Assembly (NCBI GenBank): GCA_020634435.1
Contig: JACKBS010000009.1
Coordinates: forward strand, 186,001-250,000
From: Ardenticatenaceae bacterium
Lineage (GTDB): Bacteria > Chloroflexota > Anaerolineae > Promineifilales > Promineifilaceae
Direction: 5' to 3'
DNA length: 64,000 nt
Made by a program: the position numbers and the translations under genes. The notes beneath the pieces are model-generated. The model ran no database searches and was not told the origin of the DNA. It saw only the letters and a program-made list of their open reading frames with translations. Each line of letters opens with the position of its first letter. Positions within the stretch are counted from its first letter, which is position 1. Below, piece after piece: positions 8,201 through 16,436 of this stretch.

Positions 8201-8914
8201 ATGAGGCATTCGCTTAAAGCTCTTGGTGGTTTTTTGTTCATGTTGCTGCTAACAACCCTGGCCTGCACCATTCCCGGCACAGGGTCAGACACGCCAGAAG
8301 TTACGCCTACGCCAGAAGGCGACTCCATGACCTTCTTGATTCCCGCCTACACCTACAGCCTGGAACCGGGCGATACGGTTCCGGGATCGCAGTTGGTGTA
8401 CGTGGGCAAAACGGGTGATCTGCACGATGTGACGATTGATGGCGAGCCAGCGCAAAAGCGGGTGGGCGACTCTTTTATCTGGACGGGCGTTGTCGCCCCT
8501 GGCGTTTATGCCGAATATAACCTGCGCCTGGCCCCTGATTTCTTGGGGCCGCTGCCGGTAGCGGGTCCAGTAGAAGTGTCGGTGCTGAATCCGGTAGCTA
8601 CCCCTATCAATGCGATACCTGATTGGCCCAACGCTATCCACTACAACAACATCGTATTGGCCCACAATGTGCCCGTTGGCTGGACGATTCCTGGCACCAC
8701 GTTGGTTTACGACGGAGTCTCGACACAAGGCGAAGTAGACTCGGCTCGATTGACTGGTTTGACAGGCCACCCGCTGTTTGCCCTGGGTGATTCCATCACC
8801 TGGATGGGTACGCTCAAAGATAATGTGGCCATCCGGTTTACTTTTCGCGTGGTCAACTTTAGCGAAAATAGCCTCCAACTGGGCGGTACGGCCGAATTGC
8901 TGGTCAACCGCTAA
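8201..8914 (+). CDS. Lipoprotein with duplicated beta-rich domain
   Basis: A 237-residue putative lipoprotein of unknown function. The signal sequence ends in lipobox 'LLTTLACTIPG' (Cys about 22). The mature part has two similar segments: 'VPGSQLVYVGKTGDL...VGDSFIWTGVVAPGV' (about 60-120) and 'IPGTTLVYDGVSTQG...LGDSITWMGTLKDNV' (about 165-220). Both fit a beta-sandwich of the kind found in DUF11-type conserved-repeat domains. It starts at ATG 8201 after 'gaagaggaataa' and lies 30 bases before the glycosidase gene, so the two may be cotranscribed. Confidence 0.75.
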   Translation: MRHSLKALGGFLFMLLLTTLACTIPGTGSDTPEVTPTPEGDSMTFLIPAYTYSLEPGDTVPGSQLVYVGKTGDLHDVTIDGEPAQKRVGDSFIWTGVVAPGVYAEYNLRLAPDFLGPLPVAGPVEVSVLNPVATPINAIPDWPNAIHYNNIVLAHNVPVGWTIPGTTLVYDGVSTQGEVDSARLTGLTGHPLFALGDSITWMGTLKDNVAIRFTFRVVNFSENSLQLGGTAELLVNR

Positions 8915-8944
8915 ATAATCGGCGCATCATAGGAGTATCCCAAC

Positions 8945-10459
8945 ATGCCACAGCCGCACCCGAAGTTTGAACGGCCGTCTGATCCCCTCGTTGCCCAAAA
9001 CCCGTTCCGCCAGCAGTCATATGCCGCGCAGACGTGGCCGAACTTTGCTGCGGCAAAGGCGATGCTGCCCCGGCCCATCCTGCCGGAACAGCAAAAATGG
9101 GTAACGCTTTATTGGCGTGCCTGGGAACTGGCCTGGAAAAATCTGAGCCAGCCACAGCCAGCGTCGGGGTTTGTGGCCAATTACCTGGATGCGGCTTCTG
9201 ACGCCTACTTGTTTATGTGGGACAGCGCCTTCATGACGCAATTTGGATTGTACGGCCGTCGCGCTTTCAACTTCACCGGCAATCTAGATAATCTCTACGC
9301 CAAACAGCACGAGGACGGCTTCATCTGCCGCCAGATTGATTTGGCGACGGGCGAGGATTTTTTCTATCCATTCGATCCCAACAGCACGGGGCCAAATATT
9401 TTGGCCTGGGCGGAATGGCGCAATTATCGCTTTACGGGAGATGACGGCCGTTTAGCCAAAATATTTGCGCCGTTGGTGGCGTACCATCGCTGGTGCCGGG
9501 CCAACCGCACCTGGCCCAATGGACTTTATTGGGCCACCGGGCACAGCAGTGGGCTGAGCAATCAGCCGCGGGTGCCCAAGAGCAGCACGCATCATCGCCA
9601 CTGGACCTGGGTGGACGCTTCGATGCAGGCCGCGCTGAACAGCCTGGTGCTGGCGCAAATGGCCGTATTGCTGAAGCAGGAAGCTCTGGCTGATGAGCTG
9701 GAGCGGGAACACACCACGTTGGTGGAGCGCATCAACAAACATCTATGGAATGAGGCAGCCCAGTTTTACCAGGATGTGGACCCAGACGGCCGTTTCAGCC
9801 CAGTAAAATCTATTGCTGCCTATTGGGGAATGCTGGACAGCGGCCTGATTCCTGAAAAGCGGCTCGAGCTGTTTGTCCAGGCGTTGCGCGAAAATTGGGC
9901 TTTTAAGCTGCCGCACCGCGTGCCCAGCCAGTCGGCTGACAGTGAAGGATACAATTTTGAGACGGGCCATTACTGGCGTGGGGCCGTCTGGCCGTGCACT
10001 AACTTTGTGGTGCTGCGCGGCTTGCGGCAGGTGGGGCAGCATGGCCTGGCCCACGAAATTGCCGTCAATCATCTCACCAACGTAGCTGAGGTGTATGATC
10101 AAACCAACGCTTTTTGGGAGAATTATGCGCCAGAAACGGCCGCTCCCGGCAGTCCAGCCGCTGAAAATCCGGTGGGTATGGCGGGGTTAAGCCCCATCGC
10201 CATGCTGCTGGAAGATGTCATCGGCATTTCGGTCGATTGGCCACAGCGCCGTGTGTTTTGGGACCGGCGGTTGGCGTCTGAACAAGCTTACGGCGTGCAA
10301 AACTACCCGTTGGGGCCAGACGGTACCCTCTCGATGGTGGCCGATGCCAGCAAGCTTACCCTGAACACCGACCTGCCGTTTACCTTAACGCTGCGTGATG
10401 CCCACCAATCTATGCAAACGGCCGTTCCGAGCGGCACCACAGAAATTGATTTGGAATAA
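8945..10459 (+). CDS. GH63/MGH1-like (alpha/alpha)6-barrel glycoside hydrolase
   Basis: A 504-residue glycosidase resembling the MGH1-like/GH63 and trehalase group of inverting alpha-glucosidases. Supporting motifs are 'YLFMWDSAFMTQFG' near residue 92, 'YNFETGHYWRGAVWPCTNF' near 337, and 'AFWENYAPETAAPGSPAAE' near 390; the acidic residues there are typical of the catalytic barrel. No signal peptide is seen, so it is probably cytosolic and acts on a small sugar or compatible solute such as a glucosylglycerate. The exact substrate is unknown. It is followed after 29 bases by the EEP-family gene. Confidence 0.85.
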   Translation: MPQPHPKFERPSDPLVAQNPFRQQSYAAQTWPNFAAAKAMLPRPILPEQQKWVTLYWRAWELAWKNLSQPQPASGFVANYLDAASDAYLFMWDSAFMTQFGLYGRRAFNFTGNLDNLYAKQHEDGFICRQIDLATGEDFFYPFDPNSTGPNILAWAEWRNYRFTGDDGRLAKIFAPLVAYHRWCRANRTWPNGLYWATGHSSGLSNQPRVPKSSTHHRHWTWVDASMQAALNSLVLAQMAVLLKQEALADELEREHTTLVERINKHLWNEAAQFYQDVDPDGRFSPVKSIAAYWGMLDSGLIPEKRLELFVQALRENWAFKLPHRVPSQSADSEGYNFETGHYWRGAVWPCTNFVVLRGLRQVGQHGLAHEIAVNHLTNVAEVYDQTNAFWENYAPETAAPGSPAAENPVGMAGLSPIAMLLEDVIGISVDWPQRRVFWDRRLASEQAYGVQNYPLGPDGTLSMVADASKLTLNTDLPFTLTLRDAHQSMQTAVPSGTTEIDLE

Positions 10460-10488
10460 GTTACCACTGACACATTTTTACGATAGCT

Positions 10489-11250
10489 ATGCCCCAGATA
10501 ACAGTCGCTACAATTAATTTACGCAATCGGATGGATCGCTGGCGGGAGCGTCGCCATCTGCTCATTGCCCAACTGCTCGACGTGACGCCAAACCTGATCA
10601 GCATGCAGGAAATTAGCTTCCCCATTAACCAGGGGCGCTGGATTCGTAACCAGATTAATGCACGGTTGCCAGATGGTAAACGGCCGTATCGTCTCATCCA
10701 GGTTCGCAAGCAGCACCCCATTTATGGTTACCTAGAGGGCATTGGCGTGCTCACCAACCTGCCGATTTTGTATTCCGATAGCCTGAATTTGGGTTACGGT
10801 GGGCGAGTGGCTTTGCGCGTCAATATAGAGTTGAGCAATCGCCAGCCGCTTGATTTTGTTGCGACCCACTTGCACCACATCGCCGAAGACAAGCAGGCCC
10901 GACAGGAGCAGGCGCTCATGCTCACCGGCTGGCTGGCCGACAGCCGGGCCATTCCTGCCCAGGTGGTGGCTGGTGATTTTAACGAGACGCCCGATGGGCC
11001 AGCCATCCAGATCATGAAGCAGCGCTTCCGCTCCGCGTACCAACTGCGCCACGGTGCAGAGCCGCTGGCTACGTTCCCCACCGCGCTGCTGCCCCTGGGC
11101 GACTGGTGCGGCTGCCTGGACTACATTTTTGTCTCCAGCGGTATCCGCCAGGTGCCCCAGGCCCAAATCTTTTGCGATGTGCCCGCGCCCGATGACGATA
11201 CGCTGTATCCGTCGGATCATGTGGGGCTGTTGGCGACTTTAGAAATCTAG
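10489..11250 (+). CDS. Endonuclease/exonuclease/phosphatase (EEP) family hydrolase
   Basis: A 253-residue metal-dependent phosphohydrolase of the DNase I-like fold. Visible motifs are the N-terminal 'VATINLRNRMDRW', metal-binding Glu in 'LISMQEISFP' near residue 43, 'VAGDFNETPDG' near 162, 'CLDYIFVSSG' near 205 and the terminal 'YPSDHVGLLATL' with the catalytic Asp-His pair. No export signal, so a cytosolic substrate is expected. The family spans nucleases, sphingomyelinases and inositol phosphatases, and the sequence does not pick one. Confidence 0.88.
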   Translation: MPQITVATINLRNRMDRWRERRHLLIAQLLDVTPNLISMQEISFPINQGRWIRNQINARLPDGKRPYRLIQVRKQHPIYGYLEGIGVLTNLPILYSDSLNLGYGGRVALRVNIELSNRQPLDFVATHLHHIAEDKQARQEQALMLTGWLADSRAIPAQVVAGDFNETPDGPAIQIMKQRFRSAYQLRHGAEPLATFPTALLPLGDWCGCLDYIFVSSGIRQVPQAQIFCDVPAPDDDTLYPSDHVGLLATLEI

Positions 11251-11325
11251 AGGAAGTAATTGAGTAATTGGGTAATTAAGTACTTGAACCAATTACCCAA
11301 TTACTCAATTACCTAATTACCAATC
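11251..11325. repeat. TAATTGGG-type heptad inverted repeat
   Basis: The left arm has units taattgag, taattggg, taattaag; the right arm has accaatt, acccaatt, actcaatt, acctaatt. Both are built of 7-8 base near-repeats that are mutually complementary. It fills the gap between the EEP gene and threonine synthase and ends just before the latter's ribosome site. Confidence 0.72.
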
Positions 11326-11339
11326 AGGAAGGACCCACT

Positions 11340-12617
11340 ATGAAACACGTCACCGGATTACGCTGCGTGATATGCGGCAAAGTTTATCAACCAGACGAGG
11401 TGCTCTACGTCTGTCCCGATCACGGCAATGAAGGTATTTTAGATGTGGAATACGATTATGACGCCATCCGTGCCGAGATTGGTGAGCAGCTGCCGGAGGC
11501 AAGTGGGGGCATGTTTGCTTATCGGCCGTTTTTGCCCATAGCGGAAAATGTGCCCGCGCCGCCGCTGGTAGTAGGCGGTACGCCGCTGCAAGAAGCGCCA
11601 CGGTTGGCGCAGGTGGCGGGCGTGGCCGAATTGTGGTTGAAGGATGACGGCCGTAATCCCACCGCCTCCCTCAAGGATCGGGCTAGCGCCGTGGCCATCA
11701 TGAAGGCGCAGGAACTGGACGCTGAGATCGTGACCACGGCCAGCACCGGTAATGCTGCTGCTGCCCTGGCCGGATTGGCTGCCAGCGTCGGCCAGAAAAC
11801 GGTCATTTTTGTGCCCAAGTCGGCCCCAGCAGCCAAAATTGCCCAACTGCTGGTCTATGGCGCAACCGTGCTGCTGGTGGAGGGAACGTACGACGACGCC
11901 TTCGATCTTTGCCTGGCGGCGACTGAGAAGTTTGGCTGGTACTGTCGCAACACAGGCTACAATCCGTACATGGCCGAGGGCAAGAAAACCGTTACTTTTG
12001 AGCTGTACGCGCAACTTATGCAGCAGAGAACGGCCGACGCGCCGCCCATCACCCATCTGTTTGTGTCGGTGGGGGATGGCTGCATCATCAGCGGCGTTTA
12101 CAAAGGTGTGCGCGATTTGGTGGCCACGGGCTATCTGGCGCAAATGCCCAAAATCATTGGTGTGCAGGCCGCTGGTTCTGCCTATTTGCACGATGCGTGG
12201 GCTAATGGCGAGGATGTGCTGAGCAAGCCGCCCATCGCGGCCCACACGGTAGCCGACAGTATCAGCGCTGGGTTGCCACGGGACCGGATCAAGGCGATGA
12301 CGGCTGTTCGCCAAACAAACGGCGCATTCATCACGGTCACCGACGAGCAAATCCTGGCGGCCATCCCCGCCCTGGCTCAGGGCAGCGGTGTTTTTGCCGA
12401 ACCGGCCTCCGCTGCCACGTATGCTGGTTTCCTGAAAGCGGCCCAAATGGGTCTGATTGGTCCCGATGCCCGCGTGGCGCTTATTCTCACTGGCAACGGG
12501 CTGAAGGATGTGCAGTCGGCCATGAAGTCAGTCGGCCAGGCTGTGACGATACCGGCAGAAATTACGGCCGTAGAGCGTTTTTTTTTATCAGATGGGCTAG
12601 TAAAGAGTAAAAAGTGA
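11340..12617 (+). CDS. thrC: Threonine synthase
   Basis: A PLP enzyme converting O-phosphohomoserine to threonine. The N-terminus has a zinc-ribbon-like 'LRCVICGKVYQ...YVCPDHG', common in the longer threonine synthases. The PLP lysine is in 'PTASLKDRASAVAI' near residue 111, with the phosphate-binding 'TASTGNAAAALAG' near 133. 425 residues is normal. The last codons (through KSKK and TGA) run into an intergenic AGTAAAA-type repeat, so the C-terminus has probably been altered by repeat insertion. No other threonine-pathway gene is adjacent. Confidence 0.95.
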   Translation: MKHVTGLRCVICGKVYQPDEVLYVCPDHGNEGILDVEYDYDAIRAEIGEQLPEASGGMFAYRPFLPIAENVPAPPLVVGGTPLQEAPRLAQVAGVAELWLKDDGRNPTASLKDRASAVAIMKAQELDAEIVTTASTGNAAAALAGLAASVGQKTVIFVPKSAPAAKIAQLLVYGATVLLVEGTYDDAFDLCLAATEKFGWYCRNTGYNPYMAEGKKTVTFELYAQLMQQRTADAPPITHLFVSVGDGCIISGVYKGVRDLVATGYLAQMPKIIGVQAAGSAYLHDAWANGEDVLSKPPIAAHTVADSISAGLPRDRIKAMTAVRQTNGAFITVTDEQILAAIPALAQGSGVFAEPASAATYAGFLKAAQMGLIGPDARVALILTGNGLKDVQSAMKSVGQAVTIPAEITAVERFFLSDGLVKSKK

Positions 12618-12670
12618 AGAGTGAAAAGTAACTGCCTACTTTTCACTTTTTACTTATCACTTTTCACTCC
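12601..12670. repeat. AGTGAAA-type heptad inverted repeat overlapping thrC 3' end
   Basis: Units agtaaaa, agtgaag, agtgaaa on the left and ttttcac, ttttact, ttatcac on the right. It starts inside the last codons of threonine synthase, supplies its stop codon, and ends before the glycosyltransferase start. Same family as the repeat at 8099. Confidence 0.7.
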
Positions 12671-12692
12671 CCACCCTACAACTACAAAAATC

Positions 12693-13646
12693 ATGACCCA
12701 AACAAAACCAACTATCTCCATCGTCGCCCCAGTGTATAACGAAGAAGAAGTTTTGACTGAACTGCATCGCCGCGTGAGCGGTGTGATGGACAAGCTAAAT
12801 GAGCCGTGGGAACTGGTGCTGGTCAACGATGGCAGCCGAGACCGCTCGGCTGAGGTGATTGCTGAACTGCACCAAAAAGACCCTCGCGTGAAGGGCATCA
12901 GCTTCTCGCGCAATTTTGGCTTTCAGGTGGCTGTTACCGCCGGGTTGAACTATGCTCAAGGCGATGCCGTCATCCTGACCGACGCCGATTTGCAAGACCC
13001 GCCGGAAATCTACCCGGAAATGATTGCCAAATGGCGTGAGGGATATGAGGTGGTATACGGCGTGCGGGCCAGCCGCGAGGGGGAAACCTGGTTCAAACTG
13101 TTCACCGCCAAGGTGTTCTACCGGCTGATTCGCCGTATTACCAAGATTGACATTCCGCTGGACACGGGCGACTTTCGCCTGATGGATCGGCGGGTGGTAC
13201 AGGCGATTAACAATATGCCAGAGCGCAACCGCTTTTTGCGCGGCATGATTCCCTGGGTGGGTTTCAAACAAACTGGTGTGGAGTATGAGCGGGCCAGCCG
13301 CTTTGCTGGCGAATCCAAGTTTGGCAGCGTGCGCCAGATGCTGCCCTTTGCCCTGGACGCCATCACCAGTTTTTCTTACCTGCCATTGCAATTGGCTACT
13401 TATCTGGGCTTTCTCATTGCCGTTATCAGCGGTCTGGCGATTCTGACCGTCATTCTGGTGCGTTTGTTTGGGCCGCATAATCCGTTGCTCGGCCAGGCGA
13501 CCACATTGGTGTCGGTGCTGTTTTTGGGCGGGGTGCAGCTCATCAGCCTGGGCATCATTGGCGAATATTTAGGCCGGATTTATGATGAGGTGAAGGGACG
13601 GCCGTTATACCTGGTAGACAAAAAGTGGGGTTTTCCAGAAGAATAA
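12693..13646 (+). CDS. GT2-family polyprenyl-phosphate glycosyltransferase (GtrB/DPM1-like)
   Basis: A 317-residue membrane glycosyltransferase that should transfer a sugar from a nucleotide donor to polyprenyl phosphate on the cytoplasmic face. Motifs: 'SIVAPVYNEEEVL' at the N-terminus, 'LVNDGSRDRS' near residue 48, 'ILTDADLQDPPEIYPEM' (DxD) near 97, and 'YERASRFAGESKFG'. Two C-terminal transmembrane helices (about 232-257 and 270-290) end in 'IIGEYLGRIYDEVKGRPLY', typical of the GtrB group. ATG 12693 is chosen because the upstream in-frame extension is only translated repeat DNA. Confidence 0.92.
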   Translation: MTQTKPTISIVAPVYNEEEVLTELHRRVSGVMDKLNEPWELVLVNDGSRDRSAEVIAELHQKDPRVKGISFSRNFGFQVAVTAGLNYAQGDAVILTDADLQDPPEIYPEMIAKWREGYEVVYGVRASREGETWFKLFTAKVFYRLIRRITKIDIPLDTGDFRLMDRRVVQAINNMPERNRFLRGMIPWVGFKQTGVEYERASRFAGESKFGSVRQMLPFALDAITSFSYLPLQLATYLGFLIAVISGLAILTVILVRLFGPHNPLLGQATTLVSVLFLGGVQLISLGIIGEYLGRIYDEVKGRPLYLVDKKWGFPEE

Positions 13647-13702
13647 TCCACAGATTTCGCAGATGGCACAGATTTGCTTTGCGTTAAGTCTTTTAGGGGA
13701 GA

Positions 13703-14071
13703 ATGATGGGCGAAATTACCAGTACCATGTTTGTTATTGCGGTAAATGATTTAATGGCGTCTGCTGCTTATTATCGCGATGTGTTGGGCTTTACCGTGCG
13801 GGAAATTGGCGACGATGGCTGGCGCATTTTCCAGAAAAACAGCTGCGAAATCATGGCGGGCCACTGCGCCGATGCCACACCAGCCAGGGAATTGGGCGAT
13901 CACTCTTATTTTGCTTACGTACGGATGGATGAGATTGATGAATATTATGCCCAAGTGGCCGCTAACGGCGCGCGCATCCTCAAAAAGCCGCGCAGCGAGC
14001 CGTGGGGCATGCGCGAATTTGCCCTGCAAACCCTCGACGGACACCGTATTACATTTGGTATGCAACTCTAG
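13703..14071 (+). CDS. VOC-superfamily (glyoxalase/bleomycin-resistance fold) protein
   Basis: A 122-residue single-domain vicinal oxygen chelate protein: 'FVIAVNDLMASAAYYRDVLGFTVREI' at the N-terminus and the closing 'FALQTLDGHRITFGMQL'. Such proteins are metal-dependent lyases, dioxygenases or drug-binding proteins; no substrate can be assigned. The start is ATG 13703 or 13706 after 'aggggagaatg'. Its TAG stop overlaps the oppositely oriented stop of moaA within one CTAG. Confidence 0.85.
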   Translation: MMGEITSTMFVIAVNDLMASAAYYRDVLGFTVREIGDDGWRIFQKNSCEIMAGHCADATPARELGDHSYFAYVRMDEIDEYYAQVAANGARILKKPRSEPWGMREFALQTLDGHRITFGMQL

Positions 14072-15093
14072 CCACCAAGGCGGTACATTTCTGCGCCTTT
14101 GTGGGGGAGGCGGGTGAAGGAGGTGCGCAGCTCGGAGTAGCGGTCGGTGCGGCGCTGCCAAACGCCGCCGATGAGTGCCCGCATTTCTTCGTCGCTGGCG
14201 TTGGCCCGCAGGGGAGCGCGTAAATCGGTGCCGTTGTGGGCGAAGAGGCAGGTGTAATATTCCCCAGCGCTGGAAAGGCGGGCACGGGTGCAGTCGCCAC
14301 AAAACGGTTTGGTAACGGAGGCAATGATGCCAATCTCGCCTTCTCCATCCAGGTAGCGGTAGCGGTTGGCCACTTCACCGGGATAGTTGGGGGGTACGGG
14401 TTGAATGGGCATTTCGGCATCAATTTTGGCCAAAATTTCATCAGCGGTAACCACATCGTCCAGCTTCCAGCCGTTCAGATTGCCTACATCCATGTACTCG
14501 ATGTAACGCACGATATGCCCGGTGCCTTTGAAATGGCGGGCCAAATCCACCACAGTATGGTCATTGACGCCCTTTTTAACGACGCTGTTGATCTTGATTC
14601 TCTTAAATCCGGCCGCTTCGGCAGCGGCTAGCCCACCCAACACACGCTCGACGGTGGCGCGACGGCCGTTTAATACCTGAAACACCTCATTATCCAAAGA
14701 ATCCAAGCTAATGGTCAGTCGATGCAATCCGGCCGCTTTGAGCGCCTGGGCGTGTTTGGCCAGATAGTAGCCGTTGGTGGTCAGCGCCACGTCTTCCACG
14801 CCGGGCACCTGCACCAGCCGGGCAATGAGCGCGGGCAGTTCGGGGCGGATGAGCGGTTCGCCGCCCGTGAGGCGGAACTTGGTGACGCCAAGTTGGGCAA
14901 AGAGGGTAGCCAGGCGTACAATTTCATCGTCGCTTAACAGCTGGTCGTTGGTTAGAAAGTTGTAGTCTGCGCCGAAGATTTCGGCAGGCATGCAGTAGGG
15001 GCAGCGGAAGTTGCATTTGTCGATGACCGAAATGCGCAGGTCGCGGACGGGACGGCCGAATTTATCTACAATTTTGGGCGATAACTGGTTCAT
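14068..15093 (-). CDS. moaA: GTP 3',8-cyclase MoaA
   Basis: Radical SAM enzyme for the first step of molybdopterin biosynthesis. The N-terminal cluster motif 'DKCNFRCPYCMP' binds the SAM-cleaving [4Fe-4S]; the C-terminal 'PFCGDCTRARLSSAGEYYTCLF' carries the second, substrate-binding cluster. The 'TGGEPLIRPE' motif and the conserved C-terminal Gly-Gly are present, so the enzyme looks complete. ATG 15093 is preferred to the TTG at 15108. No other moa gene is in the window. The stop overlaps the convergent VOC gene by four bases. Confidence 0.96.
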   Translation of the reverse strand: MNQLSPKIVDKFGRPVRDLRISVIDKCNFRCPYCMPAEIFGADYNFLTNDQLLSDDEIVRLATLFAQLGVTKFRLTGGEPLIRPELPALIARLVQVPGVEDVALTTNGYYLAKHAQALKAAGLHRLTISLDSLDNEVFQVLNGRRATVERVLGGLAAAEAAGFKRIKINSVVKKGVNDHTVVDLARHFKGTGHIVRYIEYMDVGNLNGWKLDDVVTADEILAKIDAEMPIQPVPPNYPGEVANRYRYLDGEGEIGIIASVTKPFCGDCTRARLSSAGEYYTCLFAHNGTDLRAPLRANASDEEMRALIGGVWQRRTDRYSELRTSFTRLPHKGAEMYRLGG

Positions 15094-15264
15094 TCGTTCT
15101 CTCAGCAAGTGGTATCAGGTTTGGGGCAAATCTACCGCAAAACGGCCGTAAGTCAATGGTTTTTATCAATGTTTTCTGTTTTATTAACGACAGTGGGCGG
15201 TTAGGGGATGGTAAACCGTAGGCAAATCATCCACTTTGTATCCCGCGCAACGGCCGTTTCCGTG

Positions 15265-15270
15265 TATAAT
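15265..15270 (+). promoter_or_regulatory. Candidate -10 element upstream of the LCP gene
   Basis: A perfect TATAAT 63 bases before the TTG start of the LCP gene. An ACGGCCGT octamer lies immediately upstream where the spacer would be; no clear -35 at standard spacing. Confidence 0.45.
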
Positions 15271-15332
15271 GCAGCCTGTTTGTCGATGAATTTGTTGTTT
15301 TAGCTATTATTCGTATTGATTAGGAGTACATT

Positions 15333-16400
15333 TTGCGATCTTCACAACCCGTTTTACCTGGCTGGCTAACCTATTTGCTCTCCATCGCCTTCGTCTTTTC
15401 TGGCATTGCGGTTGTTGTCTTTGCTTATTTTACGTTTCAAGTGATGTTAAATCGGCCGTTAAACCCTCTGGAGCAGTCGGTAGCCGCCGTGGCCGGGGTT
15501 GATTTGTCGTTGGAGCAAACCGGCCCGTCTGACGTTCCGACCTTGCTGCCAGGGCAGGCCACTCCCACGCTGATTCCCACCAGCGAACCGTGGGAGGGTA
15601 CCGATCGGGTCAACATTTTGCTCATGGGCATCGACCGTCGCCCAGGTGAGGCCTTTATCTCCCGCACCGACACGATGATGTTGATTTCGCTAGACCCGGT
15701 CACTGAATCGGCTTCTATTTTGTCAATCCCGCGCGATTTGTATGTGCTAATCCCCGGTCATGGCCGGGATCGCATCAATACCGCGTTTGTTTATGGTTCC
15801 GCCGGGGATAATCCCGTGGGCGGTGCCGCCTTGGCCATGCAGACCGTGGAGTATAACCTGGGCGTGCCTGTTAACCACTACATTCTGGTTGATTTTAGCG
15901 CCGTAATCAACGGCATCAACGCCTTGGGCGGCATTGATGTCAATGTGCCTGTGGCTATCAACGATCCGACCTTCCCGAGCATGGATTATGGATTTGATCC
16001 GCTTTACATTCCGGCCGGTTTGAACCATTTTGATGGCGCAATGGCCCTGAAATATGCCCGTACACGTCATCAGGACACTGATTTTGGCCGGGCTTCGCGT
16101 CAGCAGCAGGTACTCCTGGCAGTACGCCAAAAGGCGGCGGCGCTGGGCTTTACGGGTCTTGTCGCCCAGGCGGGCACGCTTTACCGGCAGGTGGAAAATG
16201 GCGTGCGCACCGACCTGAGCCTGGAACAGATGATTCGTCTGGCGACGGCGGCTAACAGCATTGATTCCGAGAATATTCGCAATGATGTGCTGGACTATGA
16301 TTATGTGTCCAGCTACCGGACTGAAGCTGGCGCGGCGGTGCTGATTTTGGATAATGAAAAAGCGGCCGTATTGATTCAAGAGCTGTTTTATAACGAGTAA
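15333..16400 (+). CDS. LytR-CpsA-Psr (LCP) family protein
   Basis: A membrane-anchored protein of 355 residues. An N-terminal transmembrane helix (about 10-33) and a Pro-rich linker precede the LCP domain, which begins 'DRVNILLMGIDRRPGEAF' near residue 91. It contains 'SRTDTMMLISLDP', 'SILSIPRDLYVLIPGHGRDRIN' and later 'ALKYARTRHQDTDFGRASRQQ', all LCP hallmarks. LCP enzymes attach polymers such as teichoic acids, capsule or arabinogalactan to peptidoglycan from pyrophosphoryl-lipid donors. The start is TTG at 15333, supported by 'taggag' upstream and by the lack of an alternative before the helix. Confidence 0.93.
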   Translation: MRSSQPVLPGWLTYLLSIAFVFSGIAVVVFAYFTFQVMLNRPLNPLEQSVAAVAGVDLSLEQTGPSDVPTLLPGQATPTLIPTSEPWEGTDRVNILLMGIDRRPGEAFISRTDTMMLISLDPVTESASILSIPRDLYVLIPGHGRDRINTAFVYGSAGDNPVGGAALAMQTVEYNLGVPVNHYILVDFSAVINGINALGGIDVNVPVAINDPTFPSMDYGFDPLYIPAGLNHFDGAMALKYARTRHQDTDFGRASRQQQVLLAVRQKAAALGFTGLVAQAGTLYRQVENGVRTDLSLEQMIRLATAANSIDSENIRNDVLDYDYVSSYRTEAGAAVLILDNEKAAVLIQELFYNE

Positions 16401-16436
16401 TCACGTTTTCACCTGAGCATCAAGACACAAAATACA

